A DNA stretch of 13,659 bases from Deltaproteobacteria bacterium. Lineage in GTDB: Bacteria; Desulfobacterota; Desulfarculia; Desulfarculales; Desulfarculaceae. Below, in pieces: positions 1-7,768 of this stretch. Numbering within the stretch: the stretch's first letter is position 1; each line of letters begins with the position of its first letter. The stretch spans positions 1 through 13,659 of the forward strand of contig JAHLLK010000109.1 in assembly GCA_020444165.1 (NCBI GenBank), in the 5' to 3' direction. A program made the position numbers and the translations under genes. The notes beneath the pieces were generated by a model that did not search any database, was not told the origin of the DNA, and saw nothing but the letters and a program-made list of their open reading frames with translations.

Positions 1-1762
1 GGATGTTGTTGAAGTCGTGGGCGATGCCCCCGGCCAGGGTGCCGATGGCCTCCATCTTCTGGGCCTGCAAGAGCTGGCCTTCCAACACGGCCTTGGCCGC
101 CTCGGCCTCCTTCAGGGCGGTGATATCCACCTGGACGCTGATCACGCAATCCTGGCCGTCAAATATAAAGGGGTCCGCCGACCACAGCATGTGATGCACC
201 TTGCCGTCCTTGAACCGCATGGGCATCTCCAGATTCCGGATACAGCCGTCCCGGTCAAAGGCCTCCACAATCTTTTGCCGCGGGAAGGGCGCTTCGGTCC
301 ACAAGCCCAAATCGCGGGAGGTCCGGCCCAAGGCCTCCTCCCGGGTGTAGCCGGTCAGGGCGGTGAAGGCGTCGTTCACCTCCAGGAAGCGGCCTTCGTG
401 CTGGGTGGCGATGGAGACCCACACCGGGCTGGAGCGGAAGGCCCTGGTGAACTTCTCTTGCAGTTGCTTCCGTTCGGCCAAAGCCGTTTTCAGGGCGGTG
501 ATGTCCTCCAGGCAGACCAGCACGGTGCGGCGGCCCGCCAGCTCCAGGCGCGAGGTGGAAACCAGGGCCCACACCTCCACCCGCGCCCCCTCCCGGTCCA
601 GGAGCAGGGGGGCTTCCACCCGGTGGTGGGCCTGGCCGGTGTCCAGGGTGTCCTGCACCGTGGCCCGCACCTGGCAGGAGGCGCAATCCACCCCAAAGCC
701 GCAGCCCAGGGGGGAGTCGACGGACCGCACGCAATGCAGCATCTCGCCGCCCCGGAGGCCCAAGGCCTCAGCCGCGGAGCGGTGGGCGGCGTCCAGGGCG
801 GCCTGGTTGGCCTTGATCACCCGGCGGTCCTCATCCAGGAGGATCATCATCACCGGCGCGGCCTGGTAGATGGCCGACAGCTCGCTCTCGCTGGACCGCA
901 GGCTGGTTTCGGCGGCGCGGCGGAGGCTGATGTCCCGGTGCAGGGTCACGTAGCCGATGACCTCGCCCCCGGGCAGGCGGAGAGGGGAGAAGGCCATCTC
1001 CGTGGGCACCAGGCGGCCGTCCTTGCGGAGGAACTCCCATTCGCCGCGCCAGTGGCCCCGCCCCTGCACCACGGGCAGGACCAGCCGGCCGAACTCCTCG
1101 AACTTTTCCCGCGAGGGGTGCAGGAACTCCGCGGAGCGGCCCAAGACCTCCGCCGGAAGGTAGCCGAACAGGCGGGTGAAGGCCAGGTTCACGGAAGTGA
1201 TGCACCGGGTGAGGTCCACGGTGACGATGGCGTCCTGGCTGCTGTGGTAGATGGCCGCCAGCCGGCCCTCACTCTGCCGCAGGGCCTCCTCCACCTTCTG
1301 CCGCTCGGCCACTTCGCGGGAAAGCGCCGCGGTCCGCTGGGCCACCCGGCTCTCCAACAGGCTTTGGGCCTCGGCCAGTTCGCCTTCGGTCTGCTGCCGG
1401 GCCAGGGCCTCATCCCGCCAGCGGCGCGACAGGTCGCGGGCCCGGCCCAACAGACCGCCCATGGCGGCCCCGGCCAACACCCCGGCCGCGCCGCCCACAA
1501 AGGGCACGCCGTAATAGTTGTGCAGGAAGAGATTCAGGGGCAGGTTCAGGATACCGGCCGCGAAACCCCACCACAGGCCACCCCACCAGGCGGCCAGGAG
1601 GACGAAAGGCAGGCTGAATACCCGGGTCATGGCGCCGAACTGGGGCTCCAGCCAGGGGAAAGCCAAGGCATAGGCCCCGGCCAAGGCCAAAACCGGCAGG
1701 CCCTTGCGGAGGCCGGTTTGCCAAGCGGCGGCTGCGGAGGATGTGGGCTCCGTCCTGACCAC
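1..1762 (-). CDS. Membrane-anchored PAS sensor histidine kinase (C-terminus cut by window edge)
   Basis: Two-component sensor kinase; 587 codons are visible and the frame runs off the window edge. The N-terminus has hydrophobic segments at about residues 20-39, 46-80 and 83-105 (three or four membrane helices), then a coiled linker. Three PAS domains follow at about 167-277, 290-420 and 437-546, each ending in the usual (R/V/E)DI(S/T) strand. The last visible residues are the H-box KMEAIGTLAGGIAHDFNNI, with the predicted phosphoacceptor His582, so dimerisation and ATPase domains lie outside. PAS 2 carries Cys344, Cys354, Cys360 and Cys363 (GCGFGVDCASC), a possible metal or redox site. The start is uncertain: I chose GTG at 1760-1762, 14 bases after a G-rich GGAGGG, a long spacing; TTG at 1805-1807 is an in-frame alternative and the frame stays open to a stop at 1880-1882. 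It lies 170 bases downstream of uvrB on the same strand. The signal sensed cannot be told from sequence. Confidence 0.88.
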   Translation of the reverse strand, partial: MVRTEPTSSAAAAWQTGLRKGLPVLALAGAYALAFPWLEPQFGAMTRVFSLPFVLLAAWWGGLWWGFAAGILNLPLNLFLHNYYGVPFVGGAAGVLAGAAMGGLLGRARDLSRRWRDEALARQQTEGELAEAQSLLESRVAQRTAALSREVAERQKVEEALRQSEGRLAAIYHSSQDAIVTVDLTRCITSVNLAFTRLFGYLPAEVLGRSAEFLHPSREKFEEFGRLVLPVVQGRGHWRGEWEFLRKDGRLVPTEMAFSPLRLPGGEVIGYVTLHRDISLRRAAETSLRSSESELSAIYQAAPVMMILLDEDRRVIKANQAALDAAHRSAAEALGLRGGEMLHCVRSVDSPLGCGFGVDCASCQVRATVQDTLDTGQAHHRVEAPLLLDREGARVEVWALVSTSRLELAGRRTVLVCLEDITALKTALAERKQLQEKFTRAFRSSPVWVSIATQHEGRFLEVNDAFTALTGYTREEALGRTSRDLGLWTEAPFPRQKIVEAFDRDGCIRNLEMPMRFKDGKVHHMLWSADPFIFDGQDCVISVQVDITALKEAEAAKAVLEGQLLQAQKMEAIGTLAGGIAHDFNNI

Positions 1763-1890
1763 GCGATTTGCTTGGTCCCTCCCCCCCCAAGAGTTAGGGG
1801 CAGTCAACCGCAGATGGACAAATGCGGGGCAAGCTGGACCGTTTTGGGCCGGAAAAGATGCACGGGGAAATAAGGCATACTAACGCGGCA

Positions 1891-1927
1891 CGGTCTCCCT
1901 TGTCCAGCCAAGGGGCAGGGGAGACCG
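1891..1927 (-). terminator. Hairpin after uvrB stop (weak terminator candidate)
   Basis: Nine-base arms CGGTCTCCC (1891-1899) and GGGAGACCG (1919-1927) are perfect complements with a 19-base loop that holds a smaller CCTTG/CAAGG pairing. It begins 5 bases past the uvrB stop codon. No T-run follows on the minus strand, so intrinsic termination is doubtful and uvrB may read through into the kinase gene. Confidence 0.4.
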
Positions 1928-1932
1928 GCCAG

Positions 1933-3981
1933 TCAGCCCTTGCCTCGCCAAGTGAGCTCCAAGGCTTCCAGCTCCTTGATGCGGTCGCGGAGTACGGCCG
2001 CCTCCTCGAAGTTCAGCTCGCCGGCGGCGGCCAGCATCTGGGTGGTGAGCTTGTCCACCAGCTTGGGGATGTCCTCCAGGGGAACTTCGGGGCCGGCCGC
2101 GGCCAGGGGGGCGGTGCTGTAGTCGGACTCCAGCTCGTGGGGCAGCATGTCCCCGATGGATTTCTTGATGGTTTCCGGGGTGATGCCGTGGGCGGTGTTG
2201 TACTCCGATTGGGCCTGGCGGCGGCGGCCGGTTTCCTCCATGGTGCGGGCCATGGAATCGGTAACGCGGTCGGCGTAAAGGATCACCCGGCCGCCCACGT
2301 TGCGGGCGGCGCGGCCCGCGGTCTGGATGAGGCTGCGGGCGGAGCGGAGGAAGCCTTCGCGGTCGGCGTCCAACACGGCCACCAGGCTCACTTCCGGCAG
2401 GTCCAGGCCCTCCCGCAGGAGGTTGATGCCCACCAGCACGTCGAACACCCCCCGGCGGAGGTCCTGGAGGATCTGCACCCGCTCTATGGTGTGAATATCA
2501 CTGTGCAGATAGCGCACCTTGAGGCCCATCTCGCCGTAGTATTCGGTCAGTTCCTCGGCCATGCGCTTGGTGAGGGTGGTGACCAGGGCCCGCTCGCCCC
2601 GGGCGATGACCTCGTGCAGCACCCCCAACAGGTCGTCCACCTGGCCGGCGGCGGGGCGCACCTCCATCTCCGGGTCCATGAGCCCGGTGGGGCGGATGAT
2701 CTGTTCCACCACCAGGCCGCCGCTTTTCTCCAGCTCGTAGGCGGCCGGGGTGGCCGAGACGTAGACCACCTGGTCCAGGAGCGCGTTGAACTCCTCGAAG
2801 TTCAGGGGGCGGTTGTCCAGGGCCGAGGGCAGGCGGAAGCCGTACTCCACCAGGGTGGATTTACGGGAGCGGTCGCCGCGGTACATGCCGCCCACCTGGG
2901 GGATGGTGATGTGGCTCTCGTCCACGATCAACAGCCACTCCCGGGGGAAGTAATCCAGCAGGGTGGGGGGCGGATCGCCCGGGGCGCGGCCGGTGAGGTG
3001 CCGGGAGTAGTTCTCGATGCCGTGGCAGTAGCCCAGCTCCTTCATCATCTCCAAATCGAACATGGTGCGCTCGCGGACGCGCTGGGACTCGATGAACTTG
3101 CCGCCCTGGTCAAAGTATTGGATGCGTTCGCCCAATTCGGTGCGGATGGCCTCCATGGCGTGCTCCCGCACCCGCTCGGTGGTGACGTAGTGGCTGGCCG
3201 GGAAAATGGTGACCCGGGGGGCGCGCTCCAGCACCACGCCCCTGAGCGGGTCGATGAAGGAGATATCCTCCACCTCGTCGCCGAAAAAGCCGATGCGCAC
3301 CGCGCGGTCCTCCTCGTAGGCCGGGAAGATCTCCACGCTGTCGCCGCGCACCCGGAAGGTGCCGCGGTGGAAGCTGAACTCGTTCCTCTCGTAGAGCATG
3401 TCCACCAGCCGCCGCAGCATCTCGTCGCGGGGCAGCTCCTGGCCCTTTTCGGCGTAGACCAGCATGCCGGCGTAGGCCTCGGGCGAGCCCAGGCCGTAGA
3501 TGCAGGACACGCTGGCCACGATGATCACGTCCTGCCGGGTCAAGAGGGCGAAGGTGGCGCTGTGGCGCATCTTGTCGATGCGCTCGTTGATGGAGGAGTC
3601 CTTCTCGATGTAGGTGTCCGAGGCCGGGATGTAGGCCTCGGGCTGGTAGTAATCGTAATAGCTGACGAAGTACTCCACGGCATTGTGGGGGAACAGGGAT
3701 TTCATCTCGCCGTAGAGCTGGGCGGCCAGGGTCTTGTTGGGGGCCAGGACCAGGGCGGGCTTGCCGGTCCTCGCGATGACGTTGGCCATGGTGAAGGTCT
3801 TGCCCGAGCCGGTGACCCCCAACAGCACCTGGTGCTTCAGGCCCTGGGCCAGGCCGGTGGCCAGGGCCTCGATGGCCGCGGGCTGGTCGCCCTGGGGCAC
3901 GAAATCGCTCACCAGCTCGAACTCGGCCGCGCTGGGGGCGGTGCGGTAATACTGGGAGGTGTCGGGGGTCTCAAAGGGCAT
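1933..3981 (-). CDS. uvrB: UvrABC system protein B (excinuclease subunit)
   Basis: UvrB, the damage-verifying helicase-like subunit of nucleotide excision repair: it receives lesions from UvrA, inserts a beta-hairpin between the strands and recruits UvrC. The 682-residue product has the family length. Visible features are Walker A GVTGSGKT (55-62), the beta-hairpin [16 protein letters not shown] (104-119), Walker B/DEAD-type DESH (354-357), helicase motif VI around QTAGRAARN, and the C-terminal UVR motif ([15 protein letters not shown]) that binds UvrC. I chose ATG at 3979-3981 ([12 protein letters not shown]) because GGGAG lies 7 bases upstream; the frame stays open to an ATG at 4063-4065, but those extra 28 residues are read through the hairpin repeat at 4018-4065 and have no family match. 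It is transcribed away from tetR and is probably unrelated to the CoA-ester genes. Confidence 0.98.
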   Translation of the reverse strand: MPFETPDTSQYYRTAPSAAEFELVSDFVPQGDQPAAIEALATGLAQGLKHQVLLGVTGSGKTFTMANVIARTGKPALVLAPNKTLAAQLYGEMKSLFPHNAVEYFVSYYDYYQPEAYIPASDTYIEKDSSINERIDKMRHSATFALLTRQDVIIVASVSCIYGLGSPEAYAGMLVYAEKGQELPRDEMLRRLVDMLYERNEFSFHRGTFRVRGDSVEIFPAYEEDRAVRIGFFGDEVEDISFIDPLRGVVLERAPRVTIFPASHYVTTERVREHAMEAIRTELGERIQYFDQGGKFIESQRVRERTMFDLEMMKELGYCHGIENYSRHLTGRAPGDPPPTLLDYFPREWLLIVDESHITIPQVGGMYRGDRSRKSTLVEYGFRLPSALDNRPLNFEEFNALLDQVVYVSATPAAYELEKSGGLVVEQIIRPTGLMDPEMEVRPAAGQVDDLLGVLHEVIARGERALVTTLTKRMAEELTEYYGEMGLKVRYLHSDIHTIERVQILQDLRRGVFDVLVGINLLREGLDLPEVSLVAVLDADREGFLRSARSLIQTAGRAARNVGGRVILYADRVTDSMARTMEETGRRRQAQSEYNTAHGITPETIKKSIGDMLPHELESDYSTAPLAAAGPEVPLEDIPKLVDKLTTQMLAAAGELNFEEAAVLRDRIKELEALELTWRGKG

Positions 3982-4017
3982 GGTGCGCTCCCGGCGGTTT
4001 CGGAGGAATGAGAAGAT

Positions 4018-4090
4018 GTGGGGGGAAGGGGCCCTTTTTTGGAAAAAAGGGCCCCTTCCCCCCACACCCCCCTTCCCCCAAAAAACTTTA
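4018..4090 (+). repeat. Hairpin repeat copy A (5' side of uvrB)
   Basis: A perfect 23-bp stem (4018-4040 with 4043-4065, loop GG) has the layered arm GTGGGGGG / AAGGGGCCC / TTTTTT. It is followed by a C-rich tail ending CCCCCAAAAAACTTTA (to 4090). The same plan recurs at 7501, 10528, 11889 and, inverted, at 5108 and 12049. Here it lies 36 bases upstream of the uvrB start, so it cannot end a gene; if the promoter at 4208-4235 is used it sits in the uvrB 5' leader. Confidence 0.85.
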
Positions 4091-4194
4091 TAGTTTTCAA
4101 GGAGTAAGCTAAGAGCCTATTCCCCAGGCAGGAATCCTGCCGAAGGGGGGTGTAGGGCGGAAAATCGCCCAGGCGCGACACCCCGCCAGGCTCG

Positions 4195-4211
4195 TAATCA
4201 TTTCATGATTA
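4195..4211. promoter_or_regulatory. Palindromic operator candidate
   Basis: TAATCAT-TTC-ATGATTA is a perfect 7-bp inverted repeat in otherwise GC-rich sequence. It overlaps the -10 and predicted start of the minus-strand promoter at 4208-4235, the classical position for a repressor site. Which regulator would bind is unknown. The adjacent TetR protein is one candidate, though the site is about 200 bases upstream of its own start codon. Confidence 0.4.
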
Positions 4212-4235
4212 TACAGCAAGATGCCGCCATGGCAG
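4208..4235 (-). promoter_or_regulatory. Predicted sigma70 promoter toward uvrB
   Basis: On the minus strand there is a perfect -10 TATAAT (4213 to 4208), with CTGCCA (4235 to 4230; four of six matches to TTGACA) 16 bases upstream. Predicted transcription starts near 4201, giving an approximately 220-base uvrB leader that includes the repeat A hairpin. Confidence 0.5.
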
Positions 4236-4330
4236 ACCAACCCGGGGACCGCGGGCCCGGGGCAAGCCCCGCCTGCCTGCGGCAAGCGGCGGACCGGTCG
4301 CTTCCCCCATTCATCCCCCCACGAACCCCC

Positions 4331-4360
4331 TTGACAAACGCCCGCGCGGCGGGCCATGAT
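4331..4360 (+). promoter_or_regulatory. Predicted sigma70 promoter of tetR
   Basis: A perfect -35 TTGACA (4331-4336) is followed after 18 bases by CATGAT (4355-4360; four of six matches to TATAAT). Predicted start is near 4367. The upstream in-frame ATG (4356) would lie inside this promoter, which favours GTG 4401 as the tetR start. Confidence 0.45.
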
Positions 4361-4400
4361 ATTCTCCATCAAACGATGGAACCAATTGCTGGAAGAGTTT

Positions 4401-5072
4401 GTGAACAACTCAGCCCTCAAGAAGGCCCGCGCCCATCCCGAGTCCATGAAGGCCCGCATCTTGGCGGCGGCCCGCCAGGCCTTTGGCGAGCTGGGCTTCC
4501 ACGGGGCCACCACCCGGCACATCGCGGGGCTGGTGGGGGTGGACATCAGCACCTTGCACTACCACTGGGGGGACAAGGGGGACCTTTTCGAGGCGGCGGT
4601 GTTGGACATCACGGAGGATCTCCGCCAGAAGCTGGTGGAGGTGGAGCGGATGATCCATGGGAAACCCTTGGCGGAGCGCCTGGACATCGCCATCGACCAG
4701 ATGACGGACTATTTGTTCGCGCACCCGGAGGTTTCCAACCTGACTTTGCGGCGTTACTTCGGCCAAACGCGGCACGAGATGACTTGGGACAATCATCTGC
4801 CGGTGTTCGTGAACGACATCGCGCGGTCCATGGGTTTGGCGCCCATGCGGGGGCAGGTGGAGAAGCGGGCGAAGATGCAGGTGTTCGCCATCATGCTGGC
4901 GATCTACAACTTCGTGTCCGGGGGGGAGTTCATCAGCCACAGCCTGGGCTTGGAGCGGGAGGAGTACATCCCCCTGGTCAAGCAAACCCTCCGCTTCATG
5001 CTGATCCCCCCCTTCCTGTCCCAAACCTGCCCAACCCAACGGGAGCAAGAAACTCCCCCTAACCTGACTTGA
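4401..5072 (+). CDS. TetR/AcrR-family transcriptional regulator
   Basis: DNA-binding, ligand-responsive repressor of the TetR type, 223 residues from the chosen start. The N-terminal helix-turn-helix region is clear: MKARILAAARQAFGELGF (16-33), then TTRHIAGLVGVDISTLHYHW (about 37-56), matching the family's usual recognition helix ending in (Y)YHF/W; GDKGDLFEA follows. The C-terminal half is a helical ligand/dimer domain with no recognisable binding motif. I chose GTG 4401 because GGAAGAG lies just upstream and a TTGACA promoter overlaps the only earlier ATG (4356); from 4356 the protein would be 15 residues longer. It is followed by the CoA-ester fusion genes on the same strand. TetR proteins next to acyl-CoA genes often bind acyl-CoA esters, so control of this cluster is a reasonable inference, not shown. 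Confidence 0.93.
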   Translation: MNNSALKKARAHPESMKARILAAARQAFGELGFHGATTRHIAGLVGVDISTLHYHWGDKGDLFEAAVLDITEDLRQKLVEVERMIHGKPLAERLDIAIDQMTDYLFAHPEVSNLTLRRYFGQTRHEMTWDNHLPVFVNDIARSMGLAPMRGQVEKRAKMQVFAIMLAIYNFVSGGEFISHSLGLEREEYIPLVKQTLRFMLIPPFLSQTCPTQREQETPPNLT

Positions 5073-5080
5073 ACCAACCC

Positions 5081-5107
5081 CCGGGAAACGGCGCAGCCGT
5101 TTCCCGG
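5081..5107 (+). repeat. Perfect 12-bp hairpin after tetR
   Basis: CCGGGAAACGGC (5081-5092), loop GCA, GCCGTTTCCCGG (5096-5107). It starts 8 bases after the tetR stop and abuts the AAAGTTTTTT end of repeat copy F. A related hairpin at 10587-10611 abuts the same end of copy C, with the complementary loop TGC, so the pair looks like a companion module. Confidence 0.75.
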
Positions 5108-5322
5108 AAAGTTTTTTGGAAAGGGGGTCCGGAGGGAAAACTATTTGCAGACCTATCCACGGGGCTCCTTGCCCCGTGGATAGGGAGATTTGGCAAAAGC
5201 GTGGTTTTGCCAAATCTCACAGATTGCCAGCCCGGGGCGGCTGGCAATCTGGCGGGCCGTCCCTGGCCCGCACCTGGCCATTGCGGGCAATGGCCAGGTT
5301 TTGCAAAAAAGGTTTCCCCCCG
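5108..5322 (-). repeat. Repeat copy F, split by a hairpin array
   Basis: The left part reads AAAGTTTTTTGG, a GGGGG run and CGGAGGGAAAAC (5108-5149), an inverted match to the tail and stem arm of copies A-D. The partner arm TGCAAAAAAGG TTT CCCCCCG lies at 5302-5322, about 150 bases later. The two arms (5130-5149 and 5302-5322) pair with a few mismatches. The intervening hairpins (5152-5299) therefore occupy what is a 2-4-base loop in the other copies. It faces the start of the 5347 gene. Confidence 0.65.
5152..5299 (+). repeat. Array of five perfect hairpins
   Basis: Consecutive perfect stems with almost no spacer: 14 bp at 5152-5165/5171-5184 (loop TCCTT); 14 bp at 5185-5198/5205-5218; 13 bp at 5220-5232/5239-5251; 7 bp at 5252-5258/5265-5271 (loop GTCCCT); 13 bp at 5272-5284/5287-5299. 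The arms differ from hairpin to hairpin, so this is not a tandem repeat or CRISPR. Positions 5244-5284 recur inverted at 13619-13658. It lies between tetR and the MaoC-SDR-SCP2 gene; if cotranscribed it would be a highly folded leader. Confidence 0.85.
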
Positions 5323-5346
5323 TCCTAAAGCAAAAACGGAGGAAGT

Positions 5347-7497
5347 ATGGCCCTGAATCTGGATGCCATAGGCCGGCGGATCGGCCCTTTGACCCGGGAG
5401 TACACCTGGCGGGACGTGGTGTTGTACGCCTTGGGGGTGGGGGCAGGTTTTGAGGAGCTGGACTATGTGTATGAGAACCGCTTGAAGGTGTTGCCGAGTT
5501 TTTCGATCGCCAGCGTATTTGAGTTTTTGGCGCAGGTGGCGGCGGCGGCGGAGGTGGATCTCACGGGGATTTTGCATGGGGAGCAGGACATCGTGTTCCA
5601 CCGGCCGATCCCGGCGGAGGGGCGATTGGTGACCGAGGGAGCCATCACCCACATTTGGGATAAGGGCCCGGGCAAGGGGGCCTTGGTGGTGGCCCAGGCG
5701 GACACTTTTGCCGGCGGCGGGGCCAAGCTGTTCACCAACGTGTTCACGTTGTTCTGCAAGAAGGACGGCGGGTTTGGCGGAGAGCCGGGCACGGCGGAGG
5801 CGGTGGAGATTCCGGGTCGGGAGCCGGATTACACGGTGGAGGACCAGCCGGCCACGGATCAGCCGCTGTTGTACCGCCTGTCCGGGGACATCTTCACGCT
5901 GCACGTGGACCCGGAATTCGCCAAGGCGGCCGGGTTCGACATGCCGATCATGCACGGGCTGTGCACGCACGGTTATGCCTGCCGGCACGTGATCGCCAGC
6001 TTGATGCCGGGGCGGCCGGAATTGATGCGGCGGTTCAAGGTGCGTTTCGCCAAGCCCCTGTACCCGGGCCAGCCCATCGCCACGAAAATTTGGCAGACCG
6101 GCGAGCAGGAGGCGGTGTTCCAGACGGTGAACGCGGCCACGGGCGAGGTGGTGCTGGACCAGGGCCTGGTGACCTGGGCCAGTGCGGAGGAGGCGGCGGC
6201 GCGGGCGGCGCGGGGGGACATCGACTTCGCGGGCCGGGTGGCCCTGGTGACCGGGGCGGGGGCCGGCTTGGGCCGGGCCTATGCCCTGCAGCTGGCCCGG
6301 CGCGGGGCCAAGGTGGTGGTGAACGACCTGGGGGTGGCCCGGGACGGCCAGGGCGGCGGCAGCCGGGCGGCGGACCAGGTGGTGGCCGAGATCCGGGCAG
6401 CGGGCGGCGAGGCCGTGGCCGACTGCCACAACGTGGCCGAGCCCGCGGGCGGCGAAGCCATGGTGGCGGCGGCAATGGAGAATTTCGGCCGCCTGGACGT
6501 GGTGATCAACAACGCGGGCATTTTGCGCGACAAGACGCTGCTCAAGATGGCCCCGGAGGACTGGCGGGCGGTGCAGGACGTGCACCTGACCGGGGCCTAC
6601 AACGTGACCCGGCCGGCGTTTTTGCAGATGAAAGAGCAAGGTTACGGCCGCATCATCTTCACCACCAGCGCGGCGGGCCTTTACGGCAACTTCGGCCAGA
6701 CCAACTATGGGGCGGCCAAGCTGGGCCTGGTGGGCTTCCTGCACACCCTGAAGCTGGAGGGCGAGAGCGCGGGGGTCCTGGTGAACGCGGTGGCGCCCCT
6801 GGCCGGCACCCGGCTCACCGAGGACGTGCTGCCGCCGGAGCTTTACGACAAGCTGAAGCCCGAGTTCGTGACCCCGTTGGTGTTGTACCTGGCCTCGGAG
6901 CAGTGCCCGGTGACCGGCCACGTGTACAACGCCGGCCTGGGGGTGATGAACCGGGCGGCGGTGGTGACCGGGCCCGGGGCGGTGCTGGGCGACGGCGAGA
7001 ACCCGCCCACCCCGGAGGAGGTGGCCGCGGCCTGGAGCCGGGTGACCTCCCTGGACGGGGCGGAGCTGTTCGACAACGCCAACGCGGCGCTGTCCCCCAT
7101 TTTGGCGGCCCTGGAGGGCGGCGGCGCCCCGGCCCCAGCCCCTGCTGCCGCGGGTCCGTCCCCGGCCAATGCCGGCGGCCCGGGCGCGGCCGCCGTGTTC
7201 GCCCAGATGCCCCGGGCCTTCCAGGCCGACCGGGCCGGCGGGGTCAAGGTGGTGTTCCAGTTCGAGCTGACCGGCGAGGGCGGCGGCAACTGGTACGCCG
7301 ACATCGCCGACGGCGTCTGCCAGGTGAGCGAAGGCGCCCACCCCAGCCCCACCACCACCATCAAGATGGCCGCGCCGGACTTCCTGGAAATGATCGCCGG
7401 ACGCCTGAACCCCATGACCGCCTACACCAGCGGCAAACTCAAAATCGGGGGCGACCTCATGAAGTCCCAGCTTATTACCAAGCTGTTCAAGTTTTAA
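5347..7497 (+). CDS. Multifunctional enzyme: MaoC hydratase 2 - SDR 3-hydroxyacyl-CoA dehydrogenase - SCP2
   Basis: Bifunctional (R)-specific enoyl-CoA hydratase / 3-hydroxyacyl-CoA dehydrogenase with a C-terminal sterol carrier protein 2 domain, 716 residues, predicted cytosolic. Residues 15-280 form a double hot-dog hydratase 2; the motif is YRLSGDIFTLHVDPEFA (176-192) with the Asp181/His186 dyad, but the usual GDxNPLH is GDIFTLH. The SDR (about 294-590) has TGAGAGLG (302-309), NNAG (388-391), Ser441, Tyr454 and Lys458, and closely matches the eukaryotic peroxisomal MFE-2 dehydrogenase (YGNFGQTNY). A Pro/Ala linker (591-616) leads to SCP2 (about 617-716) ending KLFKF. The order hydratase-SDR-SCP2 differs from MFE-2 (SDR-hydratase-SCP2). 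The start ATG 5347 follows GGAGG. It would catalyse the two middle steps of a beta-oxidation cycle between the dehydrogenase and thiolase encoded nearby; the real substrate is unknown. Confidence 0.92.
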   Translation: MALNLDAIGRRIGPLTREYTWRDVVLYALGVGAGFEELDYVYENRLKVLPSFSIASVFEFLAQVAAAAEVDLTGILHGEQDIVFHRPIPAEGRLVTEGAITHIWDKGPGKGALVVAQADTFAGGGAKLFTNVFTLFCKKDGGFGGEPGTAEAVEIPGREPDYTVEDQPATDQPLLYRLSGDIFTLHVDPEFAKAAGFDMPIMHGLCTHGYACRHVIASLMPGRPELMRRFKVRFAKPLYPGQPIATKIWQTGEQEAVFQTVNAATGEVVLDQGLVTWASAEEAAARAARGDIDFAGRVALVTGAGAGLGRAYALQLARRGAKVVVNDLGVARDGQGGGSRAADQVVAEIRAAGGEAVADCHNVAEPAGGEAMVAAAMENFGRLDVVINNAGILRDKTLLKMAPEDWRAVQDVHLTGAYNVTRPAFLQMKEQGYGRIIFTTSAAGLYGNFGQTNYGAAKLGLVGFLHTLKLEGESAGVLVNAVAPLAGTRLTEDVLPPELYDKLKPEFVTPLVLYLASEQCPVTGHVYNAGLGVMNRAAVVTGPGAVLGDGENPPTPEEVAAAWSRVTSLDGAELFDNANAALSPILAALEGGGAPAPAPAAAGPSPANAGGPGAAAVFAQMPRAFQADRAGGVKVVFQFELTGEGGGNWYADIADGVCQVSEGAHPSPTTTIKMAAPDFLEMIAGRLNPMTAYTSGKLKIGGDLMKSQLITKLFKF

Positions 7498-7500
7498 GAT

Positions 7501-7571
7501 GTGGGGGAAAACCCCTTTTTGTGAGCAAAAAGGGGTTTTCCCCCACTCCCCCTTTCCCCAAAAAAACTTTA
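7501..7571 (+). terminator. Hairpin repeat copy B (3' end, terminator candidate)
   Basis: A perfect 21-bp stem (7501-7521 with 7526-7546, loop TGAG) starts 3 bases after the stop codon, followed by the C-rich tail and AAAAAAACTTTA. Position suggests a transcript end or 3' stabiliser. The T-run is inside the stem next to the loop, not after it, so it is not a textbook intrinsic terminator. Confidence 0.6.
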
Positions 7572-7585
7572 AGGTTTTAAATGGG

Positions 7586-7614
7586 TTGTGCCATGGGAGT
7601 TAACGATCGGTAAT
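7586..7614 (+). promoter_or_regulatory. Weak promoter candidate before the HMGS-like fusion gene
   Basis: TTGTGC (7586-7591), 17-base spacer, GGTAAT (7609-7614; four of six matches to TATAAT). Positioned about 150 bases before the ATG at 7769 in a gap (7572-7768) with no other feature. Weak match; it may instead be read through from upstream. Confidence 0.22.
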
Positions 7615-7768
7615 TTCCGACCAAAATGAGGAAACTGGCGAAAAAACAATCTTGGCACCATCGATCCGACAGGATCTTAGGGGGAACCATACGGACCCTG
7701 GGGCGGCGGCAGACGCGCCCCGGGCCCAGCGGGAAAACGGCAACGAGTCACGGCGGGAGGACTCAATA

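Larger units (their letters stand above)
3982..4400. other. Divergent uvrB/tetR intergenic region (419 bp)
   Basis: No credible gene was seen here on either strand. It holds, left to right, the uvrB ribosome site, repeat copy A (4018-4090), a small GGGCG/CGCCC hairpin (about 4155-4170), a palindrome (4195-4211) overlapping a minus-strand TATAAT box, and a TTGACA promoter for tetR. The part between about 4236 and 4330 is GC-rich and shows nothing recognisable. Confidence 0.6.

Noticed and set aside
17..1873. 618-codon open frame on the plus strand over the kinase gene
   Set aside because: Low-complexity Gly/His/Gln-rich product with no domain; the opposite strand encodes clear PAS domains and an H-box. 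GC-rich DNA leaves such antisense frames open.
1822..4011. Long plus-strand open frame over uvrB
   Set aside because: Product is Gly/Val/His-rich with no motif, while the minus strand is a complete UvrB.
3982..4065. N-terminal extension of UvrB (28 residues)
   Set aside because: The residues are read from the repeat A hairpin, UvrB proteins do not have them, and ATG 3979-3981 has a good ribosome site.
5152..5299. CRISPR array
   Set aside because: The units are different self-complementary stems, not one direct repeat with spacers, and there are no cas genes.
5059..7341. 760-codon minus-strand frame over the MaoC-SDR-SCP2 gene
   Set aside because: Antisense shadow: Gly/Arg/His-rich and motif-free, and it runs through the hairpin array.
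7652..7768. 39-residue N-terminal extension of the HMGS-like fusion
   Set aside because: No ribosome site before ATG 7652, charged low-homology residues, and the condensing domain starts at [10 protein letters not shown] with GGGAGG upstream.
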